This document shows, in pieces, positions 25,224 through 33,534 of a stretch of DNA of 64,000 bases. Positions within the stretch are counted from its first letter, which is position 1, and each line of letters begins with the position of its first letter. The DNA comes from Chitinophaga varians. GTDB taxonomy: Bacteria > Bacteroidota > Bacteroidia > Chitinophagales > Chitinophagaceae. The notes under the pieces were generated by a model. That model ran no database searches, had not been told where the DNA came from, and was given only the letters and a program-made list of their open reading frames with translations. The stretch is taken from contig NZ_JABAIA010000002.1 of assembly GCF_012641275.1 (NCBI RefSeq), positions 2,108,001 to 2,172,000 of the forward strand. The letters run 5' to 3'. A program made the translations under genes and the position numbers.

Positions 25224-26630
25224 ATGGAAGCGATGGAAAGCCGCCGTTGGTGGGCATTAGCGGTACTATGTATGGGCGCGTTTTTGTCGCCGTTGGATTT
25301 TTTTATTGTCAATGTAGCGTTGCCGGCCATTAAGAGCAGTCTAAACGCCTCAGAGGGAGGTTTGCAGCTGGTCATTGCCGGTTATGGCGCGGCGTATGCC
25401 GTACTGGTAGTAACAGGCGGGCGGCTGGGAGATATCTATGGCCGCAAGCGTATTTTCCTGTCGGGCATGGCGATGTTTACGCTGACATCGGGTATTTGTG
25501 CTATGGCAGGGGATATCCGGGTGCTGATTACTGCACGTATTGTGCAGGGGTTGTCAGCGGCTTTGCTGGCACCACAGGTGTTGTCCACTATCCGGGTGAT
25601 ATTTCCGGTGAAAGAGCAACCGTTGGCTATGGGGATTTTCGGGTCAGTATTTGGATTGGCGGCCATAGGCGGACAGCTGTTGGGCGGCATGCTGATTGAA
25701 GCCGGTATTTTTGGCTGGACGTGGCAAAGTGTATTTATGATTAATATACCCGTGGGAGTGGTCACGGGTATTGTGGGGATGTATATACTGAAAGAGAACC
25801 GTCCGCCGGTGCGGCAGCGACTGGATATCCCTGGTATGCTGCTGATCACGCTGACGTTGGGACTGTTTATTTATCCGGTGATCATGGGAAGGGAAGCGCA
25901 TTGGCCACTGTGGGTATACGGCTGTTTGTCGGCATCGGTGGTGGCGGGACTGTGTTTTGTGTATACGGAGCGCTATATGCTGCAACGGGGAAAGGCGCCG
26001 TTGATACACCTGCCACTGTTCCGGGACAGGCATTTTGTGACGGGGCTGGCGATCATCTACCTGTATAATCATACCGCGGCATTTTTCCTGGTGTATCCTT
26101 ATTATCTGCAGCATGAGTTGCACTGTGACGTGTTGTCTGCCGGATTGGCTGTATTGCCGTATGCCGCCGGTTTTTTTACCGGGCCGTTAATCAGTCCTTT
26201 GCTGGCCAGACGGATGAGCGTGTATATTGTGAGCCTGGGCCAGGGCTTGCTGGCAATGGGCTTTGTGCTGGTGGTGACGGGCCTCTGGCATTCGCCGGAG
26301 CCGGGCGGTGTTGTACAGGCAGGATTGTTTTTCGCGGGTATTGGTCATGGTATCGTGATGCCTTCCATGATGCGGATCATCCTTTCTGAAGTGGCGGTAT
26401 CAGTAGCCGGGCAGGCGGCGGGGATCGTAAGTACGGCCATACAGGTGGGCAGCGTGATGGGCGTGGCCTTGCTGGGGACCTTGTTCTTCGCGTTGCTGGA
26501 CGCATATCCTGCACCAGCAGCGGTAAGCATCACGCTGGGCATTCTGGCTGTATTGGAAGTAGTGGGGCTCTTGTTGGTCATCACCCTAAAATCATCTTCA
26601 AAACAAAAGATCATATATGGACAATCTTAG
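25224..26630 (+). CDS. MFS transporter, DHA2/EmrB-QacA type
   Basis: A 468-residue major facilitator with about fourteen hydrophobic segments. The DHA2-type motifs are visible: LDFFIVNVALPAIKSSL (motif D1), GGRLGDIYGRKR (motif A) and AAGIVSTAIQVGSVMGVALL (late). Such proteins export drugs or toxic metabolites by proton antiport. It is divergently controlled by the AraC regulator and overlaps the next gene by 14 bases. Confidence 0.9.
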   Translation: MEAMESRRWWALAVLCMGAFLSPLDFFIVNVALPAIKSSLNASEGGLQLVIAGYGAAYAVLVVTGGRLGDIYGRKRIFLSGMAMFTLTSGICAMAGDIRVLITARIVQGLSAALLAPQVLSTIRVIFPVKEQPLAMGIFGSVFGLAAIGGQLLGGMLIEAGIFGWTWQSVFMINIPVGVVTGIVGMYILKENRPPVRQRLDIPGMLLITLTLGLFIYPVIMGREAHWPLWVYGCLSASVVAGLCFVYTERYMLQRGKAPLIHLPLFRDRHFVTGLAIIYLYNHTAAFFLVYPYYLQHELHCDVLSAGLAVLPYAAGFFTGPLISPLLARRMSVYIVSLGQGLLAMGFVLVVTGLWHSPEPGGVVQAGLFFAGIGHGIVMPSMMRIILSEVAVSVAGQAAGIVSTAIQVGSVMGVALLGTLFFALLDAYPAPAAVSITLGILAVLEVVGLLLVITLKSSSKQKIIYGQS

Positions 26631-27003
26631 TAAAGCAAAAGAAGAAGTTATCCGGTTTCATGAGCAGATGGCCGCCTGGTTCAGGGGCGGGGAGCAGGCG
26701 GCAGCAGCCGGTACAGCGGGGCTATTGGCCAATTTCAGCCCGGATTTCCGGATGGTGTCACCCCATGGGAAGCGCAGCAGCCTGGAAGATCTGACGGAAT
26801 GGATGCCGGAGTTGCTGGGTAAGTTTCCTGATATGCGTATAACCGTAAAGGATATACAGGGATATGCGACAGACTACCATGTACTGTTAACCTACACCGA
26901 AGTGCAGGCTGACAGTCGAGGTGGAAATACCCGTCATTCCAGCGCTGTATTTATCCGCGATGGAGAGCGCATGTTATGGCTGGACCTGTGGGAGAGCCTT
27001 TAA
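26617..27003 (+). CDS. DUF4440 / NTF2-like protein
   Basis: A 128-residue protein with the NTF2-like cone fold. The pattern NFSPDFRMVSPHGKR followed by strands ending SAVFIRDGERMLWLDLWE resembles DUF4440 members. Its start overlaps the end of the MFS gene by 14 bases, which suggests translational coupling. Function is unknown; such folds bind small molecules. Confidence 0.8.
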   Translation: MDNLSKAKEEVIRFHEQMAAWFRGGEQAAAAGTAGLLANFSPDFRMVSPHGKRSSLEDLTEWMPELLGKFPDMRITVKDIQGYATDYHVLLTYTEVQADSRGGNTRHSSAVFIRDGERMLWLDLWESL

Positions 27004-27399
27004 GTTCTGAATGATCCTGTCCAGGAAAAGAATGGTGTAGGCATAGTCTTCAGGGTCTGTGCCTTCCAGCATTTTTTCCCGGATGTGTTTTTGCCGCCCT
27101 TCTATTTCAGTGAAAACATCTGCGCCGGCAGCCGTAAAACGGCAGGTATCGTTGCATACCGAGATCCAGTCCCTGTCCAACAGAGAGGCGATGATAGCCT
27201 GAAATGTTTCCGGTGTAATAAAGCGGGCTACCTGTGGGTAGTAGTCTTTCGTATATATTTCTCCGTTGTCCGCGATGTTTTTCAGCAGTTGCCAGTGAAA
27301 ACGGGTGAGGCCAAAGCATTCGAAAGCATTGTCGAAAGTAGAGGTGATCAGGCTGTCTGCTTCTTTCAGGTACCAGCCGATAGGTTTAACGTGTCCCAT
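26974..27399 (-). CDS. MarR-like winged-helix regulator
   Basis: A 141-residue protein with MarR-type features: helix FGLTRFHWQLLKNIADNG, then ITPETFQAIIASLLDRDWIS as recognition helix and wing. The C-terminal helices would form the dimer face. It overlaps the end of the DUF4440 gene by 30 bases on the opposite strand and lies one base downstream of the VOC gene, with which it is likely co-transcribed from the twin operator at 27792-27839. Confidence 0.72.
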   Translation of the reverse strand: MGHVKPIGWYLKEADSLITSTFDNAFECFGLTRFHWQLLKNIADNGEIYTKDYYPQVARFITPETFQAIIASLLDRDWISVCNDTCRFTAAGADVFTEIEGRQKHIREKMLEGTDPEDYAYTILFLDRIIQNLKALPQVQP

Positions 27400-27400
27400 G

Positions 27401-27772
27401 TTAGTCTTTGCTTGCGGTAGTTATTTCAATCATGATGTTGTCGTACCGGAAATAGAAACCAAAGGTCTTTCTGATCCGGCGCGGTGATTCTGTCAGGGGA
27501 ATGCCGCCGTCATGCAGCTGTTGCCAGGTTTGATGTACGGCAGCCTGGTCCGGCAGATAGAAGCCGATATGAAAAGCGTCAGGGTAGGCGCATTGGCCGC
27601 TTTCATTGAACCGGTCGTGCATGAGTACCAGTATGAAACCGTCCGGACCATTCAACACGGCCAGGGCGTCGTTCGGCGGCATGTCAGCAGGTTTGAATCC
27701 GAGGTATGTCTGGAAGAAGTGGCTGGCATGGGCCACATCGCTAACGGTCAGATTCAGATGGTTGAGTGTCAT
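27401..27772 (-). CDS. VOC family protein
   Basis: A 123-residue glyoxalase-fold protein. The N-terminal NHLNLTVSDVAHASHFFQTYLG and the C-terminal YFRYDNIMIEITT are family signatures. The expected metal-binding histidine near the N-terminus (His4) and glutamate at the end are present. Substrate is unknown. It is the first gene of an operon with the MarR-like regulator and sits behind a twin operator. Confidence 0.87.
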   Translation of the reverse strand: MTLNHLNLTVSDVAHASHFFQTYLGFKPADMPPNDALAVLNGPDGFILVLMHDRFNESGQCAYPDAFHIGFYLPDQAAVHQTWQQLHDGGIPLTESPRRIRKTFGFYFRYDNIMIEITTASKD

Positions 27773-27791
27773 TTTTTGAGATATTTAAAAA

Positions 27792-27839
27792 GAATGATCG
27801 TTCGTTTTTATAGTGCAAATATAAAACGAATGATCATTC
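27792..27839 (-). promoter_or_regulatory. Twin TetR-type operator around minus-strand -7 box
   Basis: GAATGATCGTTC (27792-27803) and GAATGATCATTC (27828-27839) are inverted near-palindromes separated by 24 bases. Between them the minus strand reads TATATTTG (27816-27823), the -7 consensus, so the two sites bracket the VOC/MarR promoter. The words resemble TetR-family operators. The outer flanks continue the symmetry as AAAAA and TTTTT. Confidence 0.7.
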
Positions 27840-27848
27840 TTTTTAAAA

Positions 27849-28913
27849 TTATTTTATCGTGACAGGAAGTCCGTTGAAAGCGCTGTACTGTTGGATCGCT
27901 TTCTTAAGAGCAGGCTGGTGTGTTTTTTTCAGTGGTTTGATCGGCTGGAGTTCAAGGGAGATATCTTTTTTGTTGATCGTACGTTTCCAGGTGCCGGTAA
28001 TTTGTCCATCGGCCACAATGACCGGCCCGAGGCTGGCCATCGGAGCCAGGTTGCCGTTGATATGCAATTGTTGGATATCGCGTTTCTTATAGGCTACGGT
28101 GAATTCATCGTAAGCGGGCAGCAGGAAAACAGACAATTTTTCTTTTGTTGTTTTCACGGGTGGCGTCCAATAGGTTTTGTCATCCGCTTCCACGGCAATA
28201 AGCTGGTCTTTTACCGCTTCCAGTCCGCTTTTGGCTTCAATAACCGTCAATCCGGACCACCAAGCAAAGTCCTGCAGGGTAGCTGGTCCGTGGCTGTGGA
28301 AATACCGTTGGGCCAGGGCAGCTATCGATTCTGCTTTGGAGAGCGGGGCTGTTGCCGGCACATGTTCTTCCAGCAATACATAAGAGAACTGTTTGCCGTG
28401 CCGGGGACCGCTACAGATCAGCCCGTCCAGCTCTGCGTGTCCCAGCAGGGAGCCAAGCCGGTATTCATCGGTCACAATGCCGGCCTGCTGCAAGGCAGGG
28501 GCTATCTGCAGCCGCGTTAGCTGTTGCCGGTTGCGGAGCAGCTTCTCCAGTACTTTCTGGCTTTTGGTGATAACAGCCTTAGTGATGCCCCAACGGTTAT
28601 CATTATATGCACATAGCGCCTTGACCCTCGGTGCCGACAGTTTCAGCATCCAGCGCAGGTCTGCCGGCGCCACAAAATGCCAGGTAGGCCGAAGCACATG
28701 CGTACGGATGATTTCCCAGTTGCCCATAGCGTCGTCAAGCAGGGTGTCAGTAGCGGCAGTAAGCCGTTGACCGATAGCCCATTTGGCAGCTGCATAATCC
28801 TGTGCCTGCACGGCGCCCATCCAGGCCACCAGTTCACCGGGACGGCTGTGTTGCGGTGTGATCAGGCATTGTTGTTGTAATCTCAGTTGGGTGATATCAA
28901 AAGCGTTCATCAT
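27849..28913 (-). CDS. Winged-helix DNA-binding protein (HTH_42)
   Basis: A protein of about 354 residues of the winged-helix HTH_42 family. Family features are LRLQQQCLITPQH at the start, VAWMGAVQAQDYAAAKWAIG, TWHFVAPADLRWML and the later RRAGALVA-like domain around DEFTVAYKKRD. Family members have been linked to DNA interstrand-crosslink unhooking (AlkX/YcaQ). Start is one of two adjacent Met codons (28913 or 28910). Confidence 0.85.
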   Translation of the reverse strand: MMNAFDITQLRLQQQCLITPQHSRPGELVAWMGAVQAQDYAAAKWAIGQRLTAATDTLLDDAMGNWEIIRTHVLRPTWHFVAPADLRWMLKLSAPRVKALCAYNDNRWGITKAVITKSQKVLEKLLRNRQQLTRLQIAPALQQAGIVTDEYRLGSLLGHAELDGLICSGPRHGKQFSYVLLEEHVPATAPLSKAESIAALAQRYFHSHGPATLQDFAWWSGLTVIEAKSGLEAVKDQLIAVEADDKTYWTPPVKTTKEKLSVFLLPAYDEFTVAYKKRDIQQLHINGNLAPMASLGPVIVADGQITGTWKRTINKKDISLELQPIKPLKKTHQPALKKAIQQYSAFNGLPVTIK

Positions 28914-29017
28914 GGACAAGTTAGTAGTTCTGTTTCTGATTACAAAGAAATACCCCGTCTGTGACAACCATATGTCAGCAGCCTTTTGATTTATTTGGAA
29001 TATTTTCAAAATGGACT

Positions 29018-30403
29018 ATGAGCAATTATGACGCCATCGTGGCAGGCGCCGGTCCTAACGGTCTGGCCGCCGCTATTACCCTGCAACAGCGGGGCTTACA
29101 GGTATGCCTGTATGAAGCAAAAGATACTGTCGGCGGCGGCATGCGTACCAAAGAGCTGACGCTGCCCGGGTTTCACCACGATGTATGTTCCGCCATTCAT
29201 CCCATGCTGGCCATATCGCCTTTCTTCCGCAGTTTATCGCTACAGTCATATGGCCTCGAACTGATACATCCTGCCATAGCAGCTGCACATCCCTTTGACG
29301 ATGGGAGCGTGGCCGTTCTGCGTAACAGCCTCGCCGACACGGCTGCCGCATTGGGAGAAGACGCATCCGCCTATCGGGAACTGATAGCTCCCCTGGTGGA
29401 TGACTGGGAAAGCATAGGCGCCGATATCCTGGCGCCCTTGCACCTGCCGCGGCATCCTCTAAAGATGGCCCGCTTTGGGTTCACCGCTTTGCGATCAGCA
29501 GCAGGTGTGGCCAAACGTTTTCGCACACAACAGGCCCGAGGCCTCTGGGCAGGTATGGCCGCGCACTCCATGTTGCCATTTGACCGTTCACCTGGCGCAG
29601 CCATCGGCATGGTGCTCTGCGCTGCAGCACATATTGCCGGTTGGCCGCTGGTGAAAGGCGGTTCGCAGAAAATAGCAGATGCCATGGCCGCTTGCTTCCA
29701 GTCGCTCGGCGGCACTATCGTCACCGGTGTTACCGTCAACACCATCGATCAGCTGCCGCCGGCAAAAATGGTCCTGCTGGATGTTTCTCCCCGACAGTTA
29801 GCAGGCATAGCGGGGCATCGTTTTTCCTCACGCTACCTCCGGCAGTTGAGCCGTTACCGTTATGGTCCCGGGGTGTTCAAAATCGACTGGGCACTCGACG
29901 GCCCCGTACCTTTCATCAACACCGAATGCCGGCAGGCAGGGACGGTACACCTGGGAAATACTTACGAAGAAATAGCAGCCGCCTCCCGGTTGCCCTTCGT
30001 GTTATTCGCGCAGCAGAGCGTATTCGATGATACCCGCGCTCCCCATGGATACCACACTGCCTGGGGTTATTGCCACGTTCCCAACGGCAGCACCATCGAT
30101 ATGACCAGCCTCATTGAAGCACAGGTCGAGCGCTTTGCTCCCGGATTTAAAAAGCGTATCCTCGGCAGGCATATCATGAATACTGCCGATATGCAACAAT
30201 ACAATCCCAACTACATCGGCGGCGATATCAATGGTGGCATTATCGATCTTCGTCAGCTGTATGCCCGGCCGGTACTCAGTGCCTCACCTTATCGCACCAG
30301 TGCCAAAGGCATCTATCTCTGCTCCGCTTCCACACCGCCCGGAGGAGGTGTACACGGTATGTGCGGTTACCACGCCGCATTACAGGCGTTAAAAGATTTT
30401 TAA
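29018..30403 (+). CDS. FAD-dependent oxidoreductase (phytoene desaturase-like)
   Basis: A protein of about 461 residues with the Rossmann FAD motif VAGAGPNGLAAAITLQQRG at the N-terminus and GGGMRTKEL following. The family is NAD(P)/FAD-dependent oxidoreductase, phytoene desaturase/RetSat-like. The C-terminal SASTPPGGGVHGMCGYHAA matches the substrate-binding motif of this group. Substrates are unknown, perhaps carotenoid-like or polyene. ATG 29018 is chosen since it opens the Rossmann strand. Confidence 0.87.
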   Translation: MSNYDAIVAGAGPNGLAAAITLQQRGLQVCLYEAKDTVGGGMRTKELTLPGFHHDVCSAIHPMLAISPFFRSLSLQSYGLELIHPAIAAAHPFDDGSVAVLRNSLADTAAALGEDASAYRELIAPLVDDWESIGADILAPLHLPRHPLKMARFGFTALRSAAGVAKRFRTQQARGLWAGMAAHSMLPFDRSPGAAIGMVLCAAAHIAGWPLVKGGSQKIADAMAACFQSLGGTIVTGVTVNTIDQLPPAKMVLLDVSPRQLAGIAGHRFSSRYLRQLSRYRYGPGVFKIDWALDGPVPFINTECRQAGTVHLGNTYEEIAAASRLPFVLFAQQSVFDDTRAPHGYHTAWGYCHVPNGSTIDMTSLIEAQVERFAPGFKKRILGRHIMNTADMQQYNPNYIGGDINGGIIDLRQLYARPVLSASPYRTSAKGIYLCSASTPPGGGVHGMCGYHAALQALKDF

Positions 30404-30410
30404 TAATTTT

Positions 30411-30441
30411 TTTGGAGATGAAAATGTTTTTACTACCTTCG
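30411..30441 (+). promoter_or_regulatory. Promoter of tRNA-Lys
   Basis: A -33 TTTG at 30411-30414 and a -7 TACCTTCG at 30434-30441 are 19 bases apart. The tRNA begins 21 bases downstream. The -7 is the TAnnTTCG variant. Confidence 0.6.
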
Positions 30442-30461
30442 CGCTCCCGTTAAGGGGAAAT

Positions 30462-30534
30462 GATTCCGTAGCTCAGTTGGTAGAGCAATACACTTTTAAT
30501 GTATGGGCCCTGGGTTCGAGTCCCAGCGGGATCA
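30462..30534 (+). tRNA. tRNA-Lys (anticodon UUU)
   Basis: A full cloverleaf is readable: acceptor GATTCCG with CGGGATC, D-arm GCTC-AGTTGGTAGA-GC, anticodon stem ATACA/TGTAT around loop CTTTTAA (anticodon TTT, lysine), and T-arm CTGGG-TTCGAGT-CCCAG. The discriminator base is A. The genome gives CC then T after it, so the CCA end is not fully encoded. This gene is the likely attachment site of the integrated element to its right. Confidence 0.95.
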
Positions 30535-32050
30535 CCTGATGGGACAAGTCTAAAATAGATAGGCTTGTCCCATTTTCTTTTTCTGCCAAAGCCTTATCCA
30601 TGCTGTATATTAGCTGAACTGCATAATTTACTCTAGGAGTTCGATATGCGTCGCCAGTAAATACCAGTTTATCGGGGTATATCGAACTTATGATCTGTCG
30701 CCGGGTTTCTACTGCACCACTTTCATATAAATTATCAAGCTGAGAAAGGTTTCGCATACCCTTTTCGAGAATCCCCTCAATGTTGTAGTTTTTCTTGGGA
30801 ATCTCCACCAGCCTATCCTCTAGCTTTGAAATGGCTTTTTCATATTCTTCTTTACTTTGCCTAAAATCTTCGTCAGTGATTTTGTGTTGGAACAGGCATT
30901 TCCGTGCCTCCCTTATCAGGTCTGTATAGGTGTCAATTTGTGACATTAAACTATCCCTTTCGTCATTGGTGCTTTTAGTTTGGGCCTTAAAATAGTATTC
31001 GAGGGCAGGCCGGAAAATATCACGGAATGGAGATCGTGGCACAAACTTGCGAAGCTCTTTTGAAAAAAGCTGATTTGCCCTCTCTGCTGGAAAGCGGCAT
31101 CCGCATGATGTTATGCAATGGTAATAGTGATAATGCTTGTATTTGCCTTTCGACGCGCTGCCGGTTAGCATCCTGCCGCAGCGAGGGCAAACTAAAAAAC
31201 CGCGAAGCGGCAGGTTGTCATCAACAACAATCTTTGTCCGTTGCTTTTTACGCCGTCCGTCGAGAATTTCCTGTACCAGATAAAACAGAGTTGAAGATAT
31301 GATAGGCTGATGTTTACCCTGCACAAAGATACTTTCCTCGTCCTTGAACTTAGGAACGTGAATTTTACCGCAGTAGATCGGGTTGCGGACAGCTCCCCAA
31401 AAATTATTTTTGCTGCATTTTAAACCGCGCCTGCGTGCCATCTGTAGGATCTGTTCTGTATTGAAACGGTTGGAGGCAATTTCTTCAAATACCCACTGCA
31501 TAATACCTGCCTCCGGTTGCTTAGGGCAGATGTATTTAACCTTGCCGCTTTCGTCCGTTTTGTTTTGATACCCGATTGGAGCCGTACCCATCCATCGACC
31601 TTCTTTTCGAGCACGGCGCATTCCGTAAAAAACATTTAACGCCCTCCTGTCATTCTCGACTTCGGGCGTGGATAGATACACGGCCATCATGATCTTGCTT
31701 TCGGGAATCGTCATGTCCAAAGGCTGCTCGATAGCCTGCGGTTCCACCCCGAGTTTGCGAATGGTGCTAATCATCTGATAAGCATCCCCTGCATTGCGGC
31801 TGAAACGATCCCATTTGGTGAAAAGAACAAGATCAACCTGATTTTTCTTTTTCCGCCAATCGAACAGCAGCTTATTCCACTGAGGCCGATTGAATGTTTT
31901 AGCACTGTGATCCTCAAAGATTACTTGGCGAATTTGGATAAAATTGTGATCGCAGTATCTACGCAACACTTCCTCCTGGCTTCTTTGGGAGAAGCCTTTG
32001 TCCCGTTGGTCGTCTGTACTCACTCTGATGTATAAATCTGCTACTAACAT
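30473..32050 (-). CDS. Large serine recombinase (element integrase)
   Basis: A recombinase of about 525 residues. The catalytic domain begins ADLYIRVSTDDQ with the active serine at residue 11 and has KWDRFSRN. Next come the Recombinase domain (GYQNKT... NPIYCGKIHVPKF) and a zinc ribbon (VCPRCGRML... CITSCGC), then a long coiled coil. The last 20 codons lie antisense within tRNA-Lys (stop 30473-30475), so the C-terminus depends on the integration site. A longer start at 32080 would overlap the upstream gene by 20 bases. Confidence 0.85.
   Translation of the reverse strand: MLVADLYIRVSTDDQRDKGFSQRSQEEVLRRYCDHNFIQIRQVIFEDHSAKTFNRPQWNKLLFDWRKKKNQVDLVLFTKWDRFSRNAGDAYQMISTIRKLGVEPQAIEQPLDMTIPESKIMMAVYLSTPEVENDRRALNVFYGMRRARKEGRWMGTAPIGYQNKTDESGKVKYICPKQPEAGIMQWVFEEIASNRFNTEQILQMARRRGLKCSKNNFWGAVRNPIYCGKIHVPKFKDEESIFVQGKHQPIISSTLFYLVQEILDGRRKKQRTKIVVDDNLPLRGFLVCPRCGRMLTGSASKGKYKHYHYYHCITSCGCRFPAERANQLFSKELRKFVPRSPFRDIFRPALEYYFKAQTKSTNDERDSLMSQIDTYTDLIREARKCLFQHKITDEDFRQSKEEYEKAISKLEDRLVEIPKKNYNIEGILEKGMRNLSQLDNLYESGAVETRRQIISSIYPDKLVFTGDAYRTPRVNYAVQLIYSMDKALAEKENGTSLSILDLSHQVIPLGLEPRAHTLKVYCSTN
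30541..30571. repeat. Inverted repeat beside tRNA-Lys
   Basis: GGGACAAG (30541-30548) and CTTGTCCC (30564-30571) form an 8-bp stem with a 15-base loop, followed by TTTTCTTTTTC. It can act as the terminator of the tRNA gene, yet it lies inside the recombinase coding frame on the other strand. It is also placed where the attL site of the element should be. Confidence 0.65.
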
Positions 32051-32060
32051 ATGGTTGCTT

Positions 32061-32471
32061 TTAAAAAAATTGATTAGCAATGATTATACGCGCAAAATTG
32101 TCGTTTCGAGGCCCGTATATTTTTAAAGCGTCGGCAAAAGATTCCATATCATCAATAGGCATAACGGTAATACCCATCCTGTTAAGATTCGCTTTAACAG
32201 TAAGCAAAGCCTCGAAGTTCCTGCTGAACCTATCCCATGAGGTGAAAAGTATAACATCCGGTTTGGCAGCAGACGACTGCAAACGTTCGTAGTATTCTGA
32301 CCATCCGCTTCTTTCAAAAGTACAGGCGGAGCCGTAGTCGTATATTTTTTCCCGTATGGCTAACTGATGGATAGCACAGTATTCAGTAAGTAGTTTTTCC
32401 TGTTGCACAATACAGTATTTGGGGTTGGAAATGTCACCCCTTGCGCGTAGATATAAATCAGCTTTCTTCAT
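32061..32471 (-). CDS. Resolvase-like protein lacking catalytic serine
   Basis: A 136-residue protein aligned with the N-terminal domain of the downstream recombinase: ADLYLRARGD corresponds to ADLYIRVSTD, so Ser11 is replaced by Arg11. The second landmark, WDRFSRN (residues 79-85), is kept. It ends soon after the fold (IIIANQFF), with no DNA-binding tail. It should be unable to cut DNA by the serine mechanism and may be an accessory or regulatory subunit. It overlaps the 50-residue gene upstream by 14 bases. Confidence 0.75.
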   Translation of the reverse strand: MKKADLYLRARGDISNPKYCIVQQEKLLTEYCAIHQLAIREKIYDYGSACTFERSGWSEYYERLQSSAAKPDVILFTSWDRFSRNFEALLTVKANLNRMGITVMPIDDMESFADALKIYGPRNDNFARIIIANQFF

Positions 32472-32610
32472 GACTTAAAATTTCGGTGATTGTGATTTCA
32501 GCAAATAGATAGATAATGTCGAGGATGGCTGCGGCTTCTTCAACAGATACAGTAATGCCCTGTTCACCCAGTATTTTAACTGCGGTTTCCGGCTTCATTT
32601 TTTTGTCCAT
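32458..32610 (-). CDS. Small 50-residue protein, integrase operon
   Basis: A 50-residue protein (MDKKMKPETAVKILG, then ITVSVEEAAAILDIIYLFAE) with two predicted amphipathic helices. The Met before DKKMKP is the start; the frame further upstream to 32760 does not look coding. It overlaps the start of the resolvase-like gene by 14 bases, so it belongs to the recombinase operon. Possible roles are excision directionality or partner binding; the family was not recognised. Confidence 0.65.
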   Translation of the reverse strand: MDKKMKPETAVKILGEQGITVSVEEAAAILDIIYLFAEITITEILSHEES

Positions 32611-32821
32611 AACACACACTTGTTCATACTTCACAATTCCAAGTGCTACGAGGGATATAACGAAATTACTAATGAAAGCGCATTGTTTTGTTGCCCTGTG
32701 AGGTCTCGCAATCACTGTACGATCGTTCCGAACAAAGCAAGATGTATCTATGTGCCACAAATTTGAAAGATTTAGAAAACGTTTAATAAATCGTTGAAAA
32801 AATTAAATGTTTGTCGTTTAC

Positions 32822-33190
32822 TCATGGAGGATTTGACCGCCTTTTTTTTGCTTTCTCTCGAAGAGAAATAACGTCCTGAATGTCTTTTACGATCCCCTCG
32901 TCAAATAGCACTTTCATACCGGGGCGATCCTTGATTAGTTGTTGTTTCTCCTTTTCCATATAAATGTCGTATAGATGCTCGTAAAGAGCAAAGTAGTAGC
33001 CAATCTGATAAATAAGAAGCTGACGTTTGAACTTTCGCAGTAGGCTTTTTTGTTGGATGCGATTAATGGAAGCAATGCGATTTCCAAGATCATAAAGATG
33101 CAGTTCAGTTGTTTTGAGCTGCTGGCGGAGCTGCTGTGTAGACCATTTTTTATAACGGTTGTCGGCAAAAATTTGAGGGAGGATGAGCAT
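32822..33190 (-). CDS. Hypothetical element protein
   Basis: A 122-residue protein, highly charged and helical, with leucine/tyrosine-rich IYQIGYYFALYEHLYDIYM in the middle and a basic C-terminus (KAKKRRSNPP). No family was recognised. It lies between the integrase operon and the RepA-like gene and is divergent from the latter, with the 21-bp paired operator in between. Confidence 0.55.
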   Translation of the reverse strand: MLILPQIFADNRYKKWSTQQLRQQLKTTELHLYDLGNRIASINRIQQKSLLRKFKRQLLIYQIGYYFALYEHLYDIYMEKEKQQLIKDRPGMKVLFDEGIVKDIQDVISLREKAKKRRSNPP

Positions 33191-33534
33191 AGCGTTAAGG
33201 TATATGCGGAAAGTACGCGAATCGGCAGATTTTCTTAAATTTGAGGGTGTTGACTTTTACCGAAAAACAGTTGATTTTTACCGAATGAAAGCATGGTCGG
33301 TAAAAAGGATTGCCGCAATGGTTTCAATGGCGTAAATTCGCACACTCCAATCAGACTTTCTTCTGCGATAAATATGTATGCGTGTTTCAATGACTATATA
33401 TACATATACACATACACGCATTTGTTACACAAACATGAAAGACTGGTTCCAGAAATATAACCGGCGTTTACAAGTAATTAACATTCGGAATTTGGAATCA
33501 ATGTATTTTACATTATCCGTTATTTAAAACTGCT
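33191..33534. promoter_or_regulatory. Paired 21-bp operator and ATGCGTG hairpin region
   Basis: This 344-base gene-free stretch holds TTGACTTTTACCG (33250-33262) and TTGATTTTTACCG (33271-33283), starts 21 bases apart, plus an inverted CGGTAAAAA at 33298-33306. Further right an inverted repeat has arms ATGCGTGT (33378-33385) and ACACGCAT (33414-33421) around a TATATA core. The first pair matches boxes at 55021 and 56447. It lies between divergent genes and may regulate both. Confidence 0.65.
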
